Shown here in pieces: positions 55,493 to 63,994 of a stretch of 64,000 nt of DNA (positions within the stretch are counted from its first letter, which is position 1; each line of letters begins with the position of its first letter). The stretch is from Caldilineaceae bacterium (lineage in GTDB: Bacteria > Chloroflexota > Anaerolineae > Caldilineales > Caldilineaceae). The notes under the pieces are model-generated. The model was given only the letters and a program-made list of their open reading frames with translations. It was not told the DNA's origin and searched no databases. A program made the translations under genes and the position numbers. The DNA lies in the NCBI GenBank assembly GCA_022823185.1, contig JAJDXQ010000037.1:58660-122659 (forward strand), written 5' to 3'.

Positions 55493-56308
55493 CTATTCTT
55501 GGGTGCTCCAGTTCTGGCCGTCCAGATGCGCGCCGAAGGACATGTAGGCGGTGGCGCCGCCGTCGACGTAGATGGTCTGGCCGGTGAGAAAGTCTGCGCC
55601 GTCGGAGGCGAGGAACGCGGCCACGGCGGCGATGTCGGCGGGTTCGCCCAGGCGGCCCCAGGGAACGGTGGCTTCGAAGATGGCGGGGTTGTAGTCGGGA
55701 ATGTCTGTGTGGTAGCGGGGCACTTCGATGAGGCCGGGGGCGATGGCGTTGACGCGCACCCTTTGCGGCGCCAGCTCGACGGCCAGATGGCGGGTGAGCG
55801 CGGCGACGGCGCCCTTGGTGGCGGCGTAGACGGCGTAATCGGGGACGCCGGAGTGGGCGTGTATGGAGGCCAGGTTGATGACTGAGCCGCCGCCATTCCG
55901 CTGCATGTAGGGCAGCGCCTGTTGGGCGCAGAAAATGTGGCTGCGAATGTTGATGGCGAAGAGTTTTTCGTAGTGTTCGGGTGTTACATCGGGGAGCGGA
56001 CGTGTTTCGGTGAGGCCGGCATTGTTGACGAGCACGTTGAGCCCGCCGAGAAGGCTGGCGGCGGTCTCGACGACGTTGGCGCAGATTTCGGCGGACTGGG
56101 TGAAGTCTCCCTGGACAGCGCCCGCTGTTCCGCCGGCGGCCCGGATTTGGGCGACGGCTGCGGCTGCGCCTTCGTCGCTGAAGGGGTAGTGGCAGACGAC
56201 GGCGGCCCCCTGGCGGGCCAGCTCGAGGGCGATGCCCTGGCCGATGCCGCCTTGATCGACGCCGGTAACGAGTGCCTTCTTGCCGGCAAGCGAGTTTTTT
56301 TCGCTCAT
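55493..56308 (-). CDS. Short-chain dehydrogenase/reductase
   Basis: 271-residue NAD(P)-dependent SDR. Cofactor motif TGVDQGGIGQG (15-25), NNAG (95-98), catalytic Ser148 (INLASIH) and Tyr161-x3-Lys165 (YAATK). ATG 56308 follows GGAGACG. Proximity to TRAP receptors and the sugar isomerase suggests catabolic use. Substrate unknown. Confidence 0.94.
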   Translation of the reverse strand: MSEKNSLAGKKALVTGVDQGGIGQGIALELARQGAAVVCHYPFSDEGAAAAVAQIRAAGGTAGAVQGDFTQSAEICANVVETAASLLGGLNVLVNNAGLTETRPLPDVTPEHYEKLFAINIRSHIFCAQQALPYMQRNGGGSVINLASIHAHSGVPDYAVYAATKGAVAALTRHLAVELAPQRVRVNAIAPGLIEVPRYHTDIPDYNPAIFEATVPWGRLGEPADIAAVAAFLASDGADFLTGQTIYVDGGATAYMSFGAHLDGQNWSTQE

Positions 56309-56390
56309 TTCACGTCTCCAGCTTGTGTGTTGCGTTCCGGGAGGAGAGGCGGGGGAGAGGCTTTCACGCGGCCCGAACCCTTCCGTTTCC

Positions 56391-57218
56391 TCATCCAGAT
56401 TTGCCCGCGCGTTGCCTGAGATAGGCGAGGCTGCGCTCGATGCCGCCCACGGGGTCGCCGGCGCCGCGGAATTCGAAAATGTAGTAGACGGGCTGGGGCA
56501 GCTGATCGAGCGCGTCGAGAATCCCGGCGAGGGGCAGGACGCCTGCGCCGAGGGGGGCAGGAGGATCGTCGGGGTTGGCGGTCTTGTCCTTGAGATGGGC
56601 GGCGATGATCTTGTCGGACAGGGCATGTATCGCTTCGACAACGTCCTGGCCGTGGTTGGGATAGTTGCCCATGTCGAGGTTGGCGCCGAGGGCGGGCGAT
56701 GCGAGCCGGGCGAGCGCGCCTTGCACTTCGGCGAGGGTACCGCCGGGTGTGCGGGCGTAGTTTTCGAGTGCGATGACGGTGTTGCGCGCGGCGGCGTAGT
56801 CGACGACTTGCTGGGCGCGGGCCCAGGCAGCCTGGTCGTCGGGCGGCGGTGTGGAGCCGGGGAAGAAGCGGACGATGGGCGCGCCAAGGGTTGCGGCGGC
56901 GTCGATGTCCTGGCGCAGCTGCGATGAAGCTTCGGGTGCGCTGAAGAGGGTTGCCTGGGTGGCGTAGGTGACGAGCAGGCCGGCGTCGGCGATGCGGCGG
57001 GCGGCTTCGGCCAGCTCGGCGTCGAGGCGGGGCCACGTTTCGCGGCGCAGTTCCACGCCGTCGGCTCCGGTCTGAAGGGCAGTGTCGATCAGGTCCCAGA
57101 CGGAACGTTCGCCGCTTTTGAGCTCGTCCTCCAGCTGCATGGCGGAGATCAGGATGGGGCGGTGGGCTGTTCGCGCCGTGTCCGCTCCGGGTGTGGGATT
57201 TGCTGATTGGCAGGTCAA
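56391..57218 (-). CDS. Sugar phosphate isomerase/epimerase (xylose isomerase-like TIM barrel)
   Basis: 275 residues of the AP-endonuclease-2/xylose-isomerase-like family. Metal-ligand-type residues occur in IALENYART (Glu), LGANLDMGNYPNHGQD (Asp, His), AHLKDKTAN (His) and IFEFRG (Glu). GAGGACA-like sequence precedes the start. Together with the SDR it fits oxidation/isomerisation of a sugar or inositol derivative. Confidence 0.88.
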   Translation of the reverse strand: MTCQSANPTPGADTARTAHRPILISAMQLEDELKSGERSVWDLIDTALQTGADGVELRRETWPRLDAELAEAARRIADAGLLVTYATQATLFSAPEASSQLRQDIDAAATLGAPIVRFFPGSTPPPDDQAAWARAQQVVDYAAARNTVIALENYARTPGGTLAEVQGALARLASPALGANLDMGNYPNHGQDVVEAIHALSDKIIAAHLKDKTANPDDPPAPLGAGVLPLAGILDALDQLPQPVYYIFEFRGAGDPVGGIERSLAYLRQRAGKSG

Positions 57219-57323
57219 TTTGTCCTCGCTCGGAATGCTGAAGTCAAGAGGGGTATGCAGGACGGCGACCGCGGTGGCGGGGGTCGGGCGGATCTGCTGG
57301 GCGCCGGCTCACAGAGGGGACCT

Positions 57324-57370
57324 CTGGCGGGGATTTACCCCGCCAGGATTTCCCCCGGCGGCAAGCCGGC
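57324..57370. repeat. Hairpin cluster
   Basis: Perfect CTGGCGGGG/CCCCGCCAG hairpin (57324-57346, loop ATTTA), then CCGGC/GCCGG (57356-57370). A smaller CAGAGG/CCTCTG hairpin lies just upstream at about 57312. Between the ferredoxin and isomerase genes on the minus strand. Confidence 0.6.
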
Positions 57371-57391
57371 GCGGAAGCCTGCGTATCCGGC

Positions 57392-57751
57392 TCAGCCTGC
57401 GGTTGTCCACTCCGGATCCGGCTGAATGGTCGTTTCGGGGGGCGGGCCGGGGTCGGGGCGGCCGCTGCCTTCGAGGCGGCTGATTAGCTGGACGGACATG
57501 TCGTCTTCGACGAGGCACTGGCAGGAGAGGCGCACACCGGACAGGCCCTTTTCGGCCAGTTTTTCTTTTTCGGCGACGGTCATCTGCGCGGGTTCGCCGT
57601 CGGTGAAGGCGACGCGGCAGGTGGTGCATTTGCAGTTGCCGCCGCAGGCGTGCAGCTGATCGACGGATGCGTCCTCGACCAGTGCAAGAACGAGGCGTTT
57701 GCCTGCCTGGACTTCGAAGGTGCCAACATTTTCAACGGTCAACTTGGGCAT
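57392..57751 (-). CDS. [2Fe-2S] ferredoxin
   Basis: 119-residue electron carrier. Cluster ligands: Cys36, Cys42 and Cys45 (ACGGNCKCTTC, Cx5Cx2C) plus Cys77 or Cys79 (RLSCQC), an adrenodoxin-like spacing, with an extra Cys40. An acidic, Pro-rich tail of about 25 residues follows. It could serve an oxygenase such as the P450 at 18369, but that link is only inference. Confidence 0.92.
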   Translation of the reverse strand: MPKLTVENVGTFEVQAGKRLVLALVEDASVDQLHACGGNCKCTTCRVAFTDGEPAQMTVAEKEKLAEKGLSGVRLSCQCLVEDDMSVQLISRLEGSGRPDPGPPPETTIQPDPEWTTAG

Positions 57752-57921
57752 GAGAAAACTCCTGTGCTGGAAACGTGTCGGACCGAAAGCTCAGTTGCAT
57801 TTTGGGCGCCGGTCGCGTTGCGCCGCATTCATCGCGGCCAGGTCAGAGATAGAGAGCGGCACTGAGAAGGCCGCTGGCCAGGCCTTATCAGTTGTGTCGC
57901 GCCTATGGTTTCGCCATTCTC

Positions 57922-59367
57922 TCATACTTTCTGCGCAAAGACGAAGAGAAGATCGTTGACGTTCGTCTGGGTGGGGCCGGTGAGGAGCAGATCGGCGGCG
58001 GCGCGTAGGTAGGGATAGGCGTCGTGGCGGCGGAGATGGTCGGCGGCAGAGAGGCCCGCGTCGTCGCCGCGAGCCACGGTTCCGTTGTCGGCGATGCCGC
58101 CGGCGCTGTCGGTGGGGCCGTCGGTGCCGTCGGTCGCCAGGGATACGATTGTCAGCCCTGGCAGGTTCCGGAGCGCGAGGGCGGCGGCGAGGGCGAGCTC
58201 CTGGTTGCGTCCGCCCTCGCCGGGGTTGTCGCCGAGGTTGACGGTGGTTTCGCCGCCGAGGATGATGCAGGCGGGGGCGGGCGCGGGCAGACCGCTGTCC
58301 AGAGCTTCCCGGCCCAGGGCGACGAGCAGCTTGGCGACTTCGGCGGCTTCGCCTTCGACGTATGTGGAGAGCAGGATCGTGTTGTAGCCGAGCTCGGTTG
58401 CCTTGGCGAGGGCGGCGTTGGCGGCGGTGCGGTTGTCGGCGACGACGAGCGTATTGCTGCTGGCGAAGGCGGGGTCGTCCGGTTTGGGCGTGTCGGGGAT
58501 ATGGCCGGCGAGCCCGGCTTGCAGGCGGCCGGAAATGGCCGCGGGCAGGGCGTCGTTCAGGTCGTACTTTTCGACGATGGCGCGGACGTCGGCCCAGGCG
58601 CTTTCGTCGGGGACGGTGGGGCCGCTGGCGATGACGTCGAGGGGGCTGCCGATGACGTCGCTGAGGGCGAGGGTGAGGAGGGTGGCGGGCGCGGCGGCGC
58701 GAGCGAGCTGGCCGCCTTTGACGGCGCTGGCGTGTTTGCGGAGGCAGTTCATTTCGTTGATGGTCGCGCCGCAGGCCAGAAGGGCGTCGGTCATGGCCTG
58801 CATGTCGGACAGGGTGAGGGCGGGGTGGGTATGACCGGCGCTGTCGGTGGCTTCGGCTGCGGGCGCGACGAGGAGGGCGGAGCCGCCGCCGGAGAGCAGG
58901 GCGATCACGAGGTCGTCGGCGTCGGCCTGCTCGACGAGGGCGAGCATCTCTTTGCCGGCGAGGACGCCGGCTTCGTCGGGAATGGGATGACCGGCCTCGA
59001 CGACGCGGATGCGGGAGGAGGCTGCGGAGGCGGGGCCGGCGGGCTGGGCGTGGTCGTACTTGGTTACGGCGAGGCCGCGGCTGATGCGGTCGCCGAGGGC
59101 GGCTTCAACGGCGGCGGACATGGGCACGGCGGCCTTGCCGGCGGCGACGACGAAGATGCGGCGGAAGCGGCGCAGGTCGTAGGTCAGCGCGGCGGCGGGG
59201 TCACGTGCGGAGGGGCCGGCGACGGTGAGGGAATCGTCCTGGCGCCGGAGGACGTTCTGCACGGCGGCGAAGGGGTCGACGGCGTCGAGGGCGGCGTCGA
59301 GGACGGCGAGGATGGGGCGGCGGACGGCCGGATTGGGGGTCAGGACGGATTGGTGGAAGCGGGTCAT
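57922..59367 (-). CDS. Glycerate 2-kinase (MOFRL/DUF4147 family)
   Basis: 481-residue kinase that makes 2-phosphoglycerate from glycerate. The N-terminal DUF4147 domain (about 20-310) has VVAAGKAAVPM and LLSGGGSALLV; the MOFRL C-terminal domain has GGETTVNLG, GGRNQELALAAAL, SLATDGTDGPTDSAGG and GPTQTNVNDLLFVF. Its ATG overlaps the rloB stop by four bases (ATGA). Confidence 0.93.
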   Translation of the reverse strand: MTRFHQSVLTPNPAVRRPILAVLDAALDAVDPFAAVQNVLRRQDDSLTVAGPSARDPAAALTYDLRRFRRIFVVAAGKAAVPMSAAVEAALGDRISRGLAVTKYDHAQPAGPASAASSRIRVVEAGHPIPDEAGVLAGKEMLALVEQADADDLVIALLSGGGSALLVAPAAEATDSAGHTHPALTLSDMQAMTDALLACGATINEMNCLRKHASAVKGGQLARAAAPATLLTLALSDVIGSPLDVIASGPTVPDESAWADVRAIVEKYDLNDALPAAISGRLQAGLAGHIPDTPKPDDPAFASSNTLVVADNRTAANAALAKATELGYNTILLSTYVEGEAAEVAKLLVALGREALDSGLPAPAPACIILGGETTVNLGDNPGEGGRNQELALAAALALRNLPGLTIVSLATDGTDGPTDSAGGIADNGTVARGDDAGLSAADHLRRHDAYPYLRAAADLLLTGPTQTNVNDLLFVFAQKV

Positions 59368-60005
59368 TCCTGTTTCGCCCTCGTTTCAGGCAGGAATCGG
59401 TTCAGTTCCTGGACGAGCAGATGAACCGTGGTGGACGGATCATCGGTCCCCGGATTATGGGGAGAATATTGGTCGAGCAGTCTTTCGGCATTGTCTAAGG
59501 CAGATGTCTGCCGCCATAGCAGTTGGGCATACATATTGGAATCGTTCTTGCGGTATGGCCCGGGCAACATTTGGCTCAGTTTGTCCATATAATCCACACG
59601 ACGCATTGGCGTGTTGTAGAAGTGGAAGTGGAGAAGATACCAGAGTTCGAAAGCCTGATTGGAATAGGCGACCTGCAATCCCTGGCTCCTGGCTCTTTGA
59701 ATCGCGCCATTGAAGTCGTTGACACTGCGGTCGTCCCGATCAAATACACACCAGATTTGGTTGTAGTCGCCTTGTTTTGCGAGGTCCAGCGCCTTTTCTA
59801 CCAGTTGCCGCGGACTTATGCCGAAGCCTTTGATCTCTACAACCAGATTGGGGCCTTGAAAACTGCGCAGATAGTTTGGTTCGGTTCGCTCGCCTTCACA
59901 AACGACAAGGAAACTGTGAAGCGTTTCCTGTCTATCTGCGCGTCGTTGCCTGTAATTGCGCGTCCCTCTTCTGCGCTGGCCCCGCCGTGTTCGCCGGTAG
60001 GACAT
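59364..60005 (-). CDS. rloB: RloB-family protein (Toprim-like nuclease candidate)
   Basis: 213 residues. The basic N-terminus (SYRRTRRGQRRRG) precedes the Toprim-like motifs VVCEGERTEPNYL (Glu37-Glu39) and FDRDD (88-92). The SNQAFELWYLLHF block (115-127) is the RloB signature. It overlaps the preceding ATPase by one base (TGATG). ATPase plus RloB pairs occur in abortive-infection loci such as AbiL, where RloB is the presumed effector nuclease. Confidence 0.9.
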   Translation of the reverse strand: MSYRRTRRGQRRRGTRNYRQRRADRQETLHSFLVVCEGERTEPNYLRSFQGPNLVVEIKGFGISPRQLVEKALDLAKQGDYNQIWCVFDRDDRSVNDFNGAIQRARSQGLQVAYSNQAFELWYLLHFHFYNTPMRRVDYMDKLSQMLPGPYRKNDSNMYAQLLWRQTSALDNAERLLDQYSPHNPGTDDPSTTVHLLVQELNRFLPETRAKQE

Positions 60006-61342
60006 CAGTCCTTCTCCAAGAACAGTTGGCGAACGTCTCCCAGATACGGGATTGCGCCATAGCGTCCCTGGATGTAGTCCCTTTCGAACGGCGCGTTTTC
60101 ATCTATCTTGAACTCAACCAATGAGTAGAGATGGGAGGCGCCTTGACGGTCCTTTTCTGTAAACCAGATCTGGTCTCGACGCAGGAAACAAGGGTCAAGG
60201 AGATTCGTGTCCTGGGTTGTGAAGACCAGTTGGGCGCCGTTGGGATTCTTCTCCGGATCGCCAAACAGACCCACGATTTCTTTCGTCAAGAGGGGATGCA
60301 GACGAGCGTCCAACTCGTCAATTACTAAAATATCGCCAAACTTCAACGTATCTACCAAGGGGCCGGCCATCGCCAAAAGCTTTCTGGTTCCTTCAGATTC
60401 ATGTTCATCCAGATCGAACAGCGCGGGTTCCACAGGCTGGCCGCTATCGCCTGTTTTGCGGTGAACCGTTCGCACCGCTACCTGTTCTTCTCGGTTGAGA
60501 TTTTCCTGATAGGCTGCCATGGCCTCGCGTAACTCTTTGGGCGCGTAGTCTGGGAGCAGATCTGTAGCGGGCGCATTCCTTTCGATTTGAATCGCTTCAA
60601 TCCCAAGGTCCATTTTCTTGATGAGATCGACTATCTCGTCTGCCGTATCTCTGTCGCTTAGCATACGTTCCGTAAACATCTTCATTCCAAAATCCAGGTG
60701 GCCCAAACTGGTTGCAATCCCAATTGAGCGGAACCAGCCGAGAACTTTTTGGGCGGTTTCGCCGTTGAATTGAGCGCCTACGGAGAGAAAGAGTGCGTTG
60801 GGCCGCGTTCTCGCTTCCAGTCCACCGGCTTCTTCTTCGAAACTCTGATCCAGTCTGATTTCATTGCCATCCCGCTCAAACAGCTTGACTTCCTGGCCGG
60901 CAATCTCAACGAGACCCGGTTTTGGGTTGGTTGGAAGGATGTGAAGCCATTCAGTGACTACACTTTCCGAAGTCGCCTCGAATCCGTAACGAAAGTGTTC
61001 GTCATCAACAATGAACAGGACTTCAAAGTAAGAGGGCTCGGTTTCGGTTTCAGTATTCAGTCGGAAGGGTTCAACTTCAATTCCCCCGGTCCGTTCCGTG
61101 TTATCGTGAGAGCGTCTGACGAAACGTGTCATGAAGTCGAAGGCGGCGACGAAGTTGCTTTTGCCGCTGGCGTTCGCGCCGTAGATAGCGGCGCTCGACA
61201 AGAGATTGATGCTACCGGGCGCGGCGAAGCAGTTCCTATCGTCCAACTGGCCGCCGTTCGTCTTGAGCGGGCTGGCCACCATGCTGAAGGTAACTTCGTC
61301 TCGAAAGGAGCGAAAGTTCGCAATACTGAATTCGATTAGCAT
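60005..61342 (-). CDS. rloA: AAA/ABC-type ATPase of RloA type
   Basis: 445-residue ATP-binding protein of the AAA_15/AAA_21 group (OLD-like ATPase). It begins MLIEFSIANFRSFRDEVTFSM, with Walker A GANASGKSN (55-63), an ABC-like signature ESEGTRKLLAMAGPL, Walker B ILVIDELDARLHPLL and QLVFTTQDTNLLDP near the switch His region. No nuclease domain is fused, matching its pairing with RloB. A probable phage-defence sensor ATPase; this function is inferred from the family. Confidence 0.88.
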   Translation of the reverse strand: MLIEFSIANFRSFRDEVTFSMVASPLKTNGGQLDDRNCFAAPGSINLLSSAAIYGANASGKSNFVAAFDFMTRFVRRSHDNTERTGGIEVEPFRLNTETETEPSYFEVLFIVDDEHFRYGFEATSESVVTEWLHILPTNPKPGLVEIAGQEVKLFERDGNEIRLDQSFEEEAGGLEARTRPNALFLSVGAQFNGETAQKVLGWFRSIGIATSLGHLDFGMKMFTERMLSDRDTADEIVDLIKKMDLGIEAIQIERNAPATDLLPDYAPKELREAMAAYQENLNREEQVAVRTVHRKTGDSGQPVEPALFDLDEHESEGTRKLLAMAGPLVDTLKFGDILVIDELDARLHPLLTKEIVGLFGDPEKNPNGAQLVFTTQDTNLLDPCFLRRDQIWFTEKDRQGASHLYSLVEFKIDENAPFERDYIQGRYGAIPYLGDVRQLFLEKD

Positions 61343-61367
61343 GGTTCAGGTCCGAATGAAAGAGAAG

Positions 61368-61394
61368 GGTATCCGCGGATATGACACGGATACC
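61368..61394. promoter_or_regulatory. Nested palindrome upstream of rloA
   Basis: GGTATCCG (61368-61375) and CGGATACC (61387-61394) form an inverted repeat, and a perfect 12-bp palindrome TATCCGCGGATA lies at 61370-61381. Located 26 bases before the rloA start and after the NHL gene, so it may be an operator or a terminator. Confidence 0.45.
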
Positions 61395-61465
61395 TCAGTT
61401 CTGTCTTCACAGTTGCCGGCCCGGAAGACAAGAGGGCGGAAGTCTGCAAAGTTTTCCATCTCCTC

Positions 61466-62326
61466 TCACACGCGGCGGAACTTCTGGAGGCCGTCGTCGA
61501 CCTGGACCTGGCCGACGTAGAGGTCGCCGCGGGAGTCGGCCCAGATGCCGTGGGGGCAGGCCTTGAATTCGCCCGGTTTGTCGCTGGGCTGTGCGCCGCC
61601 CCAGTGGCTGAGGAGGTCGCCGTCGAGGGTCCAGACGCTGACGCGCTGTTCGAGCTCGGCGACATAGACGACTTCGCCGTTGGGGTCGAAGTAGATGGTA
61701 TCGGGTTTGAGGAGGCCGGTGCGTTCTTCGAGGAAGTTGCCGTCGGTGTCGAAGAGCTGGATGCGGTCGTTGGTGCGGTCGCAGACCCAGACGCGGTCGT
61801 CCTTGTCCAGCCGGACGCAGTGGGAGAGGGTGAACTGGCTGGGACCTTCGCCCCAGTCGCCCCAGGAGAGGACATGCTCGCCGCCGGCGGAGTATTTGTG
61901 GACGCGTGCGTTATCGTAGCCGTCGGAGATGAAGAGGTCGCCGTTGGAGGCGACGGCGAGATCGGTGGGGAGGCGGAAGGGTTCGCCGGGGGCGCCCTCC
62001 TGTCCGGGGACGCCGATGGTCATGACGAGCTCGCCAGCGGCGTTAAACTTGAAGATGCAGTGGGTCTCGCGTTCGGTACACCAGACGTTGTCTTCGTCGT
62101 CGATGAAGATGCCGTGGGCGTCCTCGATGACGTCTTCGCCCCAGGAGGCGAGAAAGTTGCCGTCTTTGTCGAAGACGACGAGCGGATGCTCGCTACGCGA
62201 ATAGACAAAGACGCGGTCCTGTGAGTCGCAGGCGACTGCGGCTACCCAGCCGAACTGCCAACCTGCGGGCAGTTTGGCCCAATTTTCCACTAGCTCGTAC
62301 TGATAGGCGCCGGTTCCGAACGGCAT
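61466..62326 (-). CDS. NHL-repeat six-bladed beta-propeller protein
   Basis: 286-residue propeller with recurring NHL-type strands, for example DAHGIFIDDEDNVWC, LPTDLAVASNGDLFISDGY and CVRLDKDDRVWVCD. AAAGGAGA precedes ATG 62326. Similar proteins include the peptidyl-alpha-hydroxyglycine lyase-like group, but a substrate cannot be given. No signal peptide is present from this start. Confidence 0.88.
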   Translation of the reverse strand: MPFGTGAYQYELVENWAKLPAGWQFGWVAAVACDSQDRVFVYSRSEHPLVVFDKDGNFLASWGEDVIEDAHGIFIDDEDNVWCTERETHCIFKFNAAGELVMTIGVPGQEGAPGEPFRLPTDLAVASNGDLFISDGYDNARVHKYSAGGEHVLSWGDWGEGPSQFTLSHCVRLDKDDRVWVCDRTNDRIQLFDTDGNFLEERTGLLKPDTIYFDPNGEVVYVAELEQRVSVWTLDGDLLSHWGGAQPSDKPGEFKACPHGIWADSRGDLYVGQVQVDDGLQKFRRV

Positions 62327-62428
62327 GGCAATCTCCTTTGGTTGGTTGCGTCCCGCCGCGGGCGCGGCGTGGAATAGGAGTCTTGAAATGAATACTGGGA
62401 TAGACAAAACCTATCTATCCACGAAGGC

Positions 62429-62448
62429 ACGCGAAGGGGCGCGAAGAA
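62429..62448 (+). repeat. 20-bp dispersed repeat, copy 2 of 3
   Basis: Identical to 17875-17894, here preceded by ATCCACGAAGGC as in copy 3. Confidence 0.8.
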
Positions 62449-62552
62449 CACCAAAGGCGTTTCGGGTTTTATTTGCGTGACCGCGCGGTCCTTCACGGTT
62501 TGGGTGCGCTTGTGCTAGCGTGAATTGCTGATTTGACATTCGTCGATGAGGC

Positions 62553-63611
62553 CTATTCGTCCCAGGCTTGGACGGCGATTTTGATTACTTGCTCGTCGCC
62601 GAGGCGGTAGGTGCCGTCGAGGGCGTGGAAGCCGTCGCCTACGCGATCGAGGGGCAGTTTGTGGCTGACCATGTCGCCGTAGGGGAATTCGTTTTTCTCG
62701 AGGATGGGCAGGCCGCGGACGAAGTGCTCGTAGGTGCTGCCCCAGACGGCTTCGAAGGTGAGGTTCTTGCGCATGAGGAGCTGGTTGATGTTGAAGTCGA
62801 TGGAGCCCATGTCGACGAAGTGGCCGACCTCGACGTAGGTGCCGCTGTGGCGCAGGTAGCCGAGTCCTTCGGGGGTGGCGGCGAGGAAGCCGGAACATTC
62901 GAAGACGATGTCGGCGCCGCGCTTGAGCGGTGTGTGCCAGTAGACCTGTTCGGTGCGCTCTTTGACGCTGGTGACCTCTTCGATGTTGATGGTGACGTCG
63001 GCGCCGAACTCCTTGGCGAGCTCGAGGCGGCGGGCGGGGCCGCCGACGACGATGATGTTGGCTGCGCCCATCTGTTTGGCGCAGAGGAGGGTGACGAGGC
63101 CGATTGCGCCGCTGCCCTGGACGACGACGGTATCACCGAGCTGCACTTTGCCGCGCATGGCGGCGTGGACGCCGATTGTGTAGGGTTCGGTGAGGACGGC
63201 GACTTCGGGCGAGCAGTCGGTCTTGAGAATGCAGGTGTTTTCGAAGCCGAGATAGATGTAGTCGGCGAATCCGCCGTAGAAGTGGGGGGCGACGTCGGGT
63301 GTGTCATAGAAGCCGTATGCGCCGTAGCCGCCGGTGCCGGGGGAGAAGATGACGCGGTCGCCTTCTTCGAGGGGGCGGCCGATGTAGTCTTTGGCTCCGC
63401 CTGCGCCGATGGCTTCGATGACGCCGACGTTTTCGTGGCCGAGGACCACTTCGCCCTGGATGCCGTTCTGCCAGTTGTGGAGGTCTGTGCCGCAGATGCC
63501 GGCGAGCTCCTGGCGGAGGAGCACTTTGCCGGGTTCGGGGTCGAGTACGGGGTATTCGCGGATTTCAAAGTCCTGTCCGTAAGCGATGACAGCCCTGCCG
63601 GTTTTTGCCAT
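62553..63611 (-). CDS. Zinc-dependent alcohol dehydrogenase family protein
   Basis: 352-residue medium-chain dehydrogenase. Catalytic zinc ligands are Cys40 (GICGTDLH), His59-Glu60 (GHEN) and Glu in LTEPYT (about 143). The cofactor motif is VVVQGSGAIGLVTLL, with a GG-A-R motif hinting at NADP or NAD. The usual four-Cys structural-zinc loop is replaced by a Gly/Tyr-rich FSPGTGGYGAYGFYDTPDV segment. Oxidises alcohols or polyols; substrate unknown. Confidence 0.92.
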   Translation of the reverse strand: MAKTGRAVIAYGQDFEIREYPVLDPEPGKVLLRQELAGICGTDLHNWQNGIQGEVVLGHENVGVIEAIGAGGAKDYIGRPLEEGDRVIFSPGTGGYGAYGFYDTPDVAPHFYGGFADYIYLGFENTCILKTDCSPEVAVLTEPYTIGVHAAMRGKVQLGDTVVVQGSGAIGLVTLLCAKQMGAANIIVVGGPARRLELAKEFGADVTINIEEVTSVKERTEQVYWHTPLKRGADIVFECSGFLAATPEGLGYLRHSGTYVEVGHFVDMGSIDFNINQLLMRKNLTFEAVWGSTYEHFVRGLPILEKNEFPYGDMVSHKLPLDRVGDGFHALDGTYRLGDEQVIKIAVQAWDE

Positions 63612-63816
63612 GGTATTTTCTCCTGCCGCTGGTTGCGTGCTTTTGATCGCCCTGTATGTTCCCTGCGCTTGTGATGGGCGGCTGGGACAGGGAGGTCATT
63701 GAGCTATTGGGATATGGACGTTGGACTGATTGACATTGGGGCGCGGACCGGGCGGGTCGGCGCTCAGGGATTGGGGCTAAGTATACTACAGCCATTGGGC
63801 GAGCGGTAGTTCTTTT

Positions 63817-63970
63817 GGGACGGGGACGGACGGGGGTTTGGGACACGGGTTTTGTCTGAACGGGGATTTGGGACACGGATTTTGTCTGAACGGGGATTTG
63901 GGGGGATTTTTGGGATTTGGGGGATTAGGGCGAACGGCAAGGGCGAACTTCAACATCTCTTGATCCACGA
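63817..63970 (+). repeat. G-rich dispersed repeat, copy 3
   Basis: Two TGTCTGAACGGGGATTTGG blocks, then G-rich runs, GGCGAACGGCAAGGGCGAAC and TTGATCCACGAAGGG. This is the reverse complement order of the copies at 20333 and 21390. Confidence 0.85.
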
Positions 63971-63974
63971 AGGG

Positions 63975-63994
63975 ACGCGAAGGGGCGCGAAGAA
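63975..63994 (+). repeat. 20-bp dispersed repeat, copy 3 of 3
   Basis: Identical to the copies at 17875 and 62429; directly adjoins the G-rich repeat, suggesting the two belong to one larger element. Confidence 0.8.

Noticed and set aside
58024..59424. 466-codon open frame opposite the glycerate kinase
   Set aside because: Gly/Val/Glu-rich translation is the typical antisense shadow of a GC-rich gene; the minus strand has clear kinase motifs.
62568..63674. 368-codon open frame opposite the alcohol dehydrogenase
   Set aside because: Composition is Asp/Val/Gly/Ala shadow sequence, while the minus strand encodes a normal dehydrogenase.
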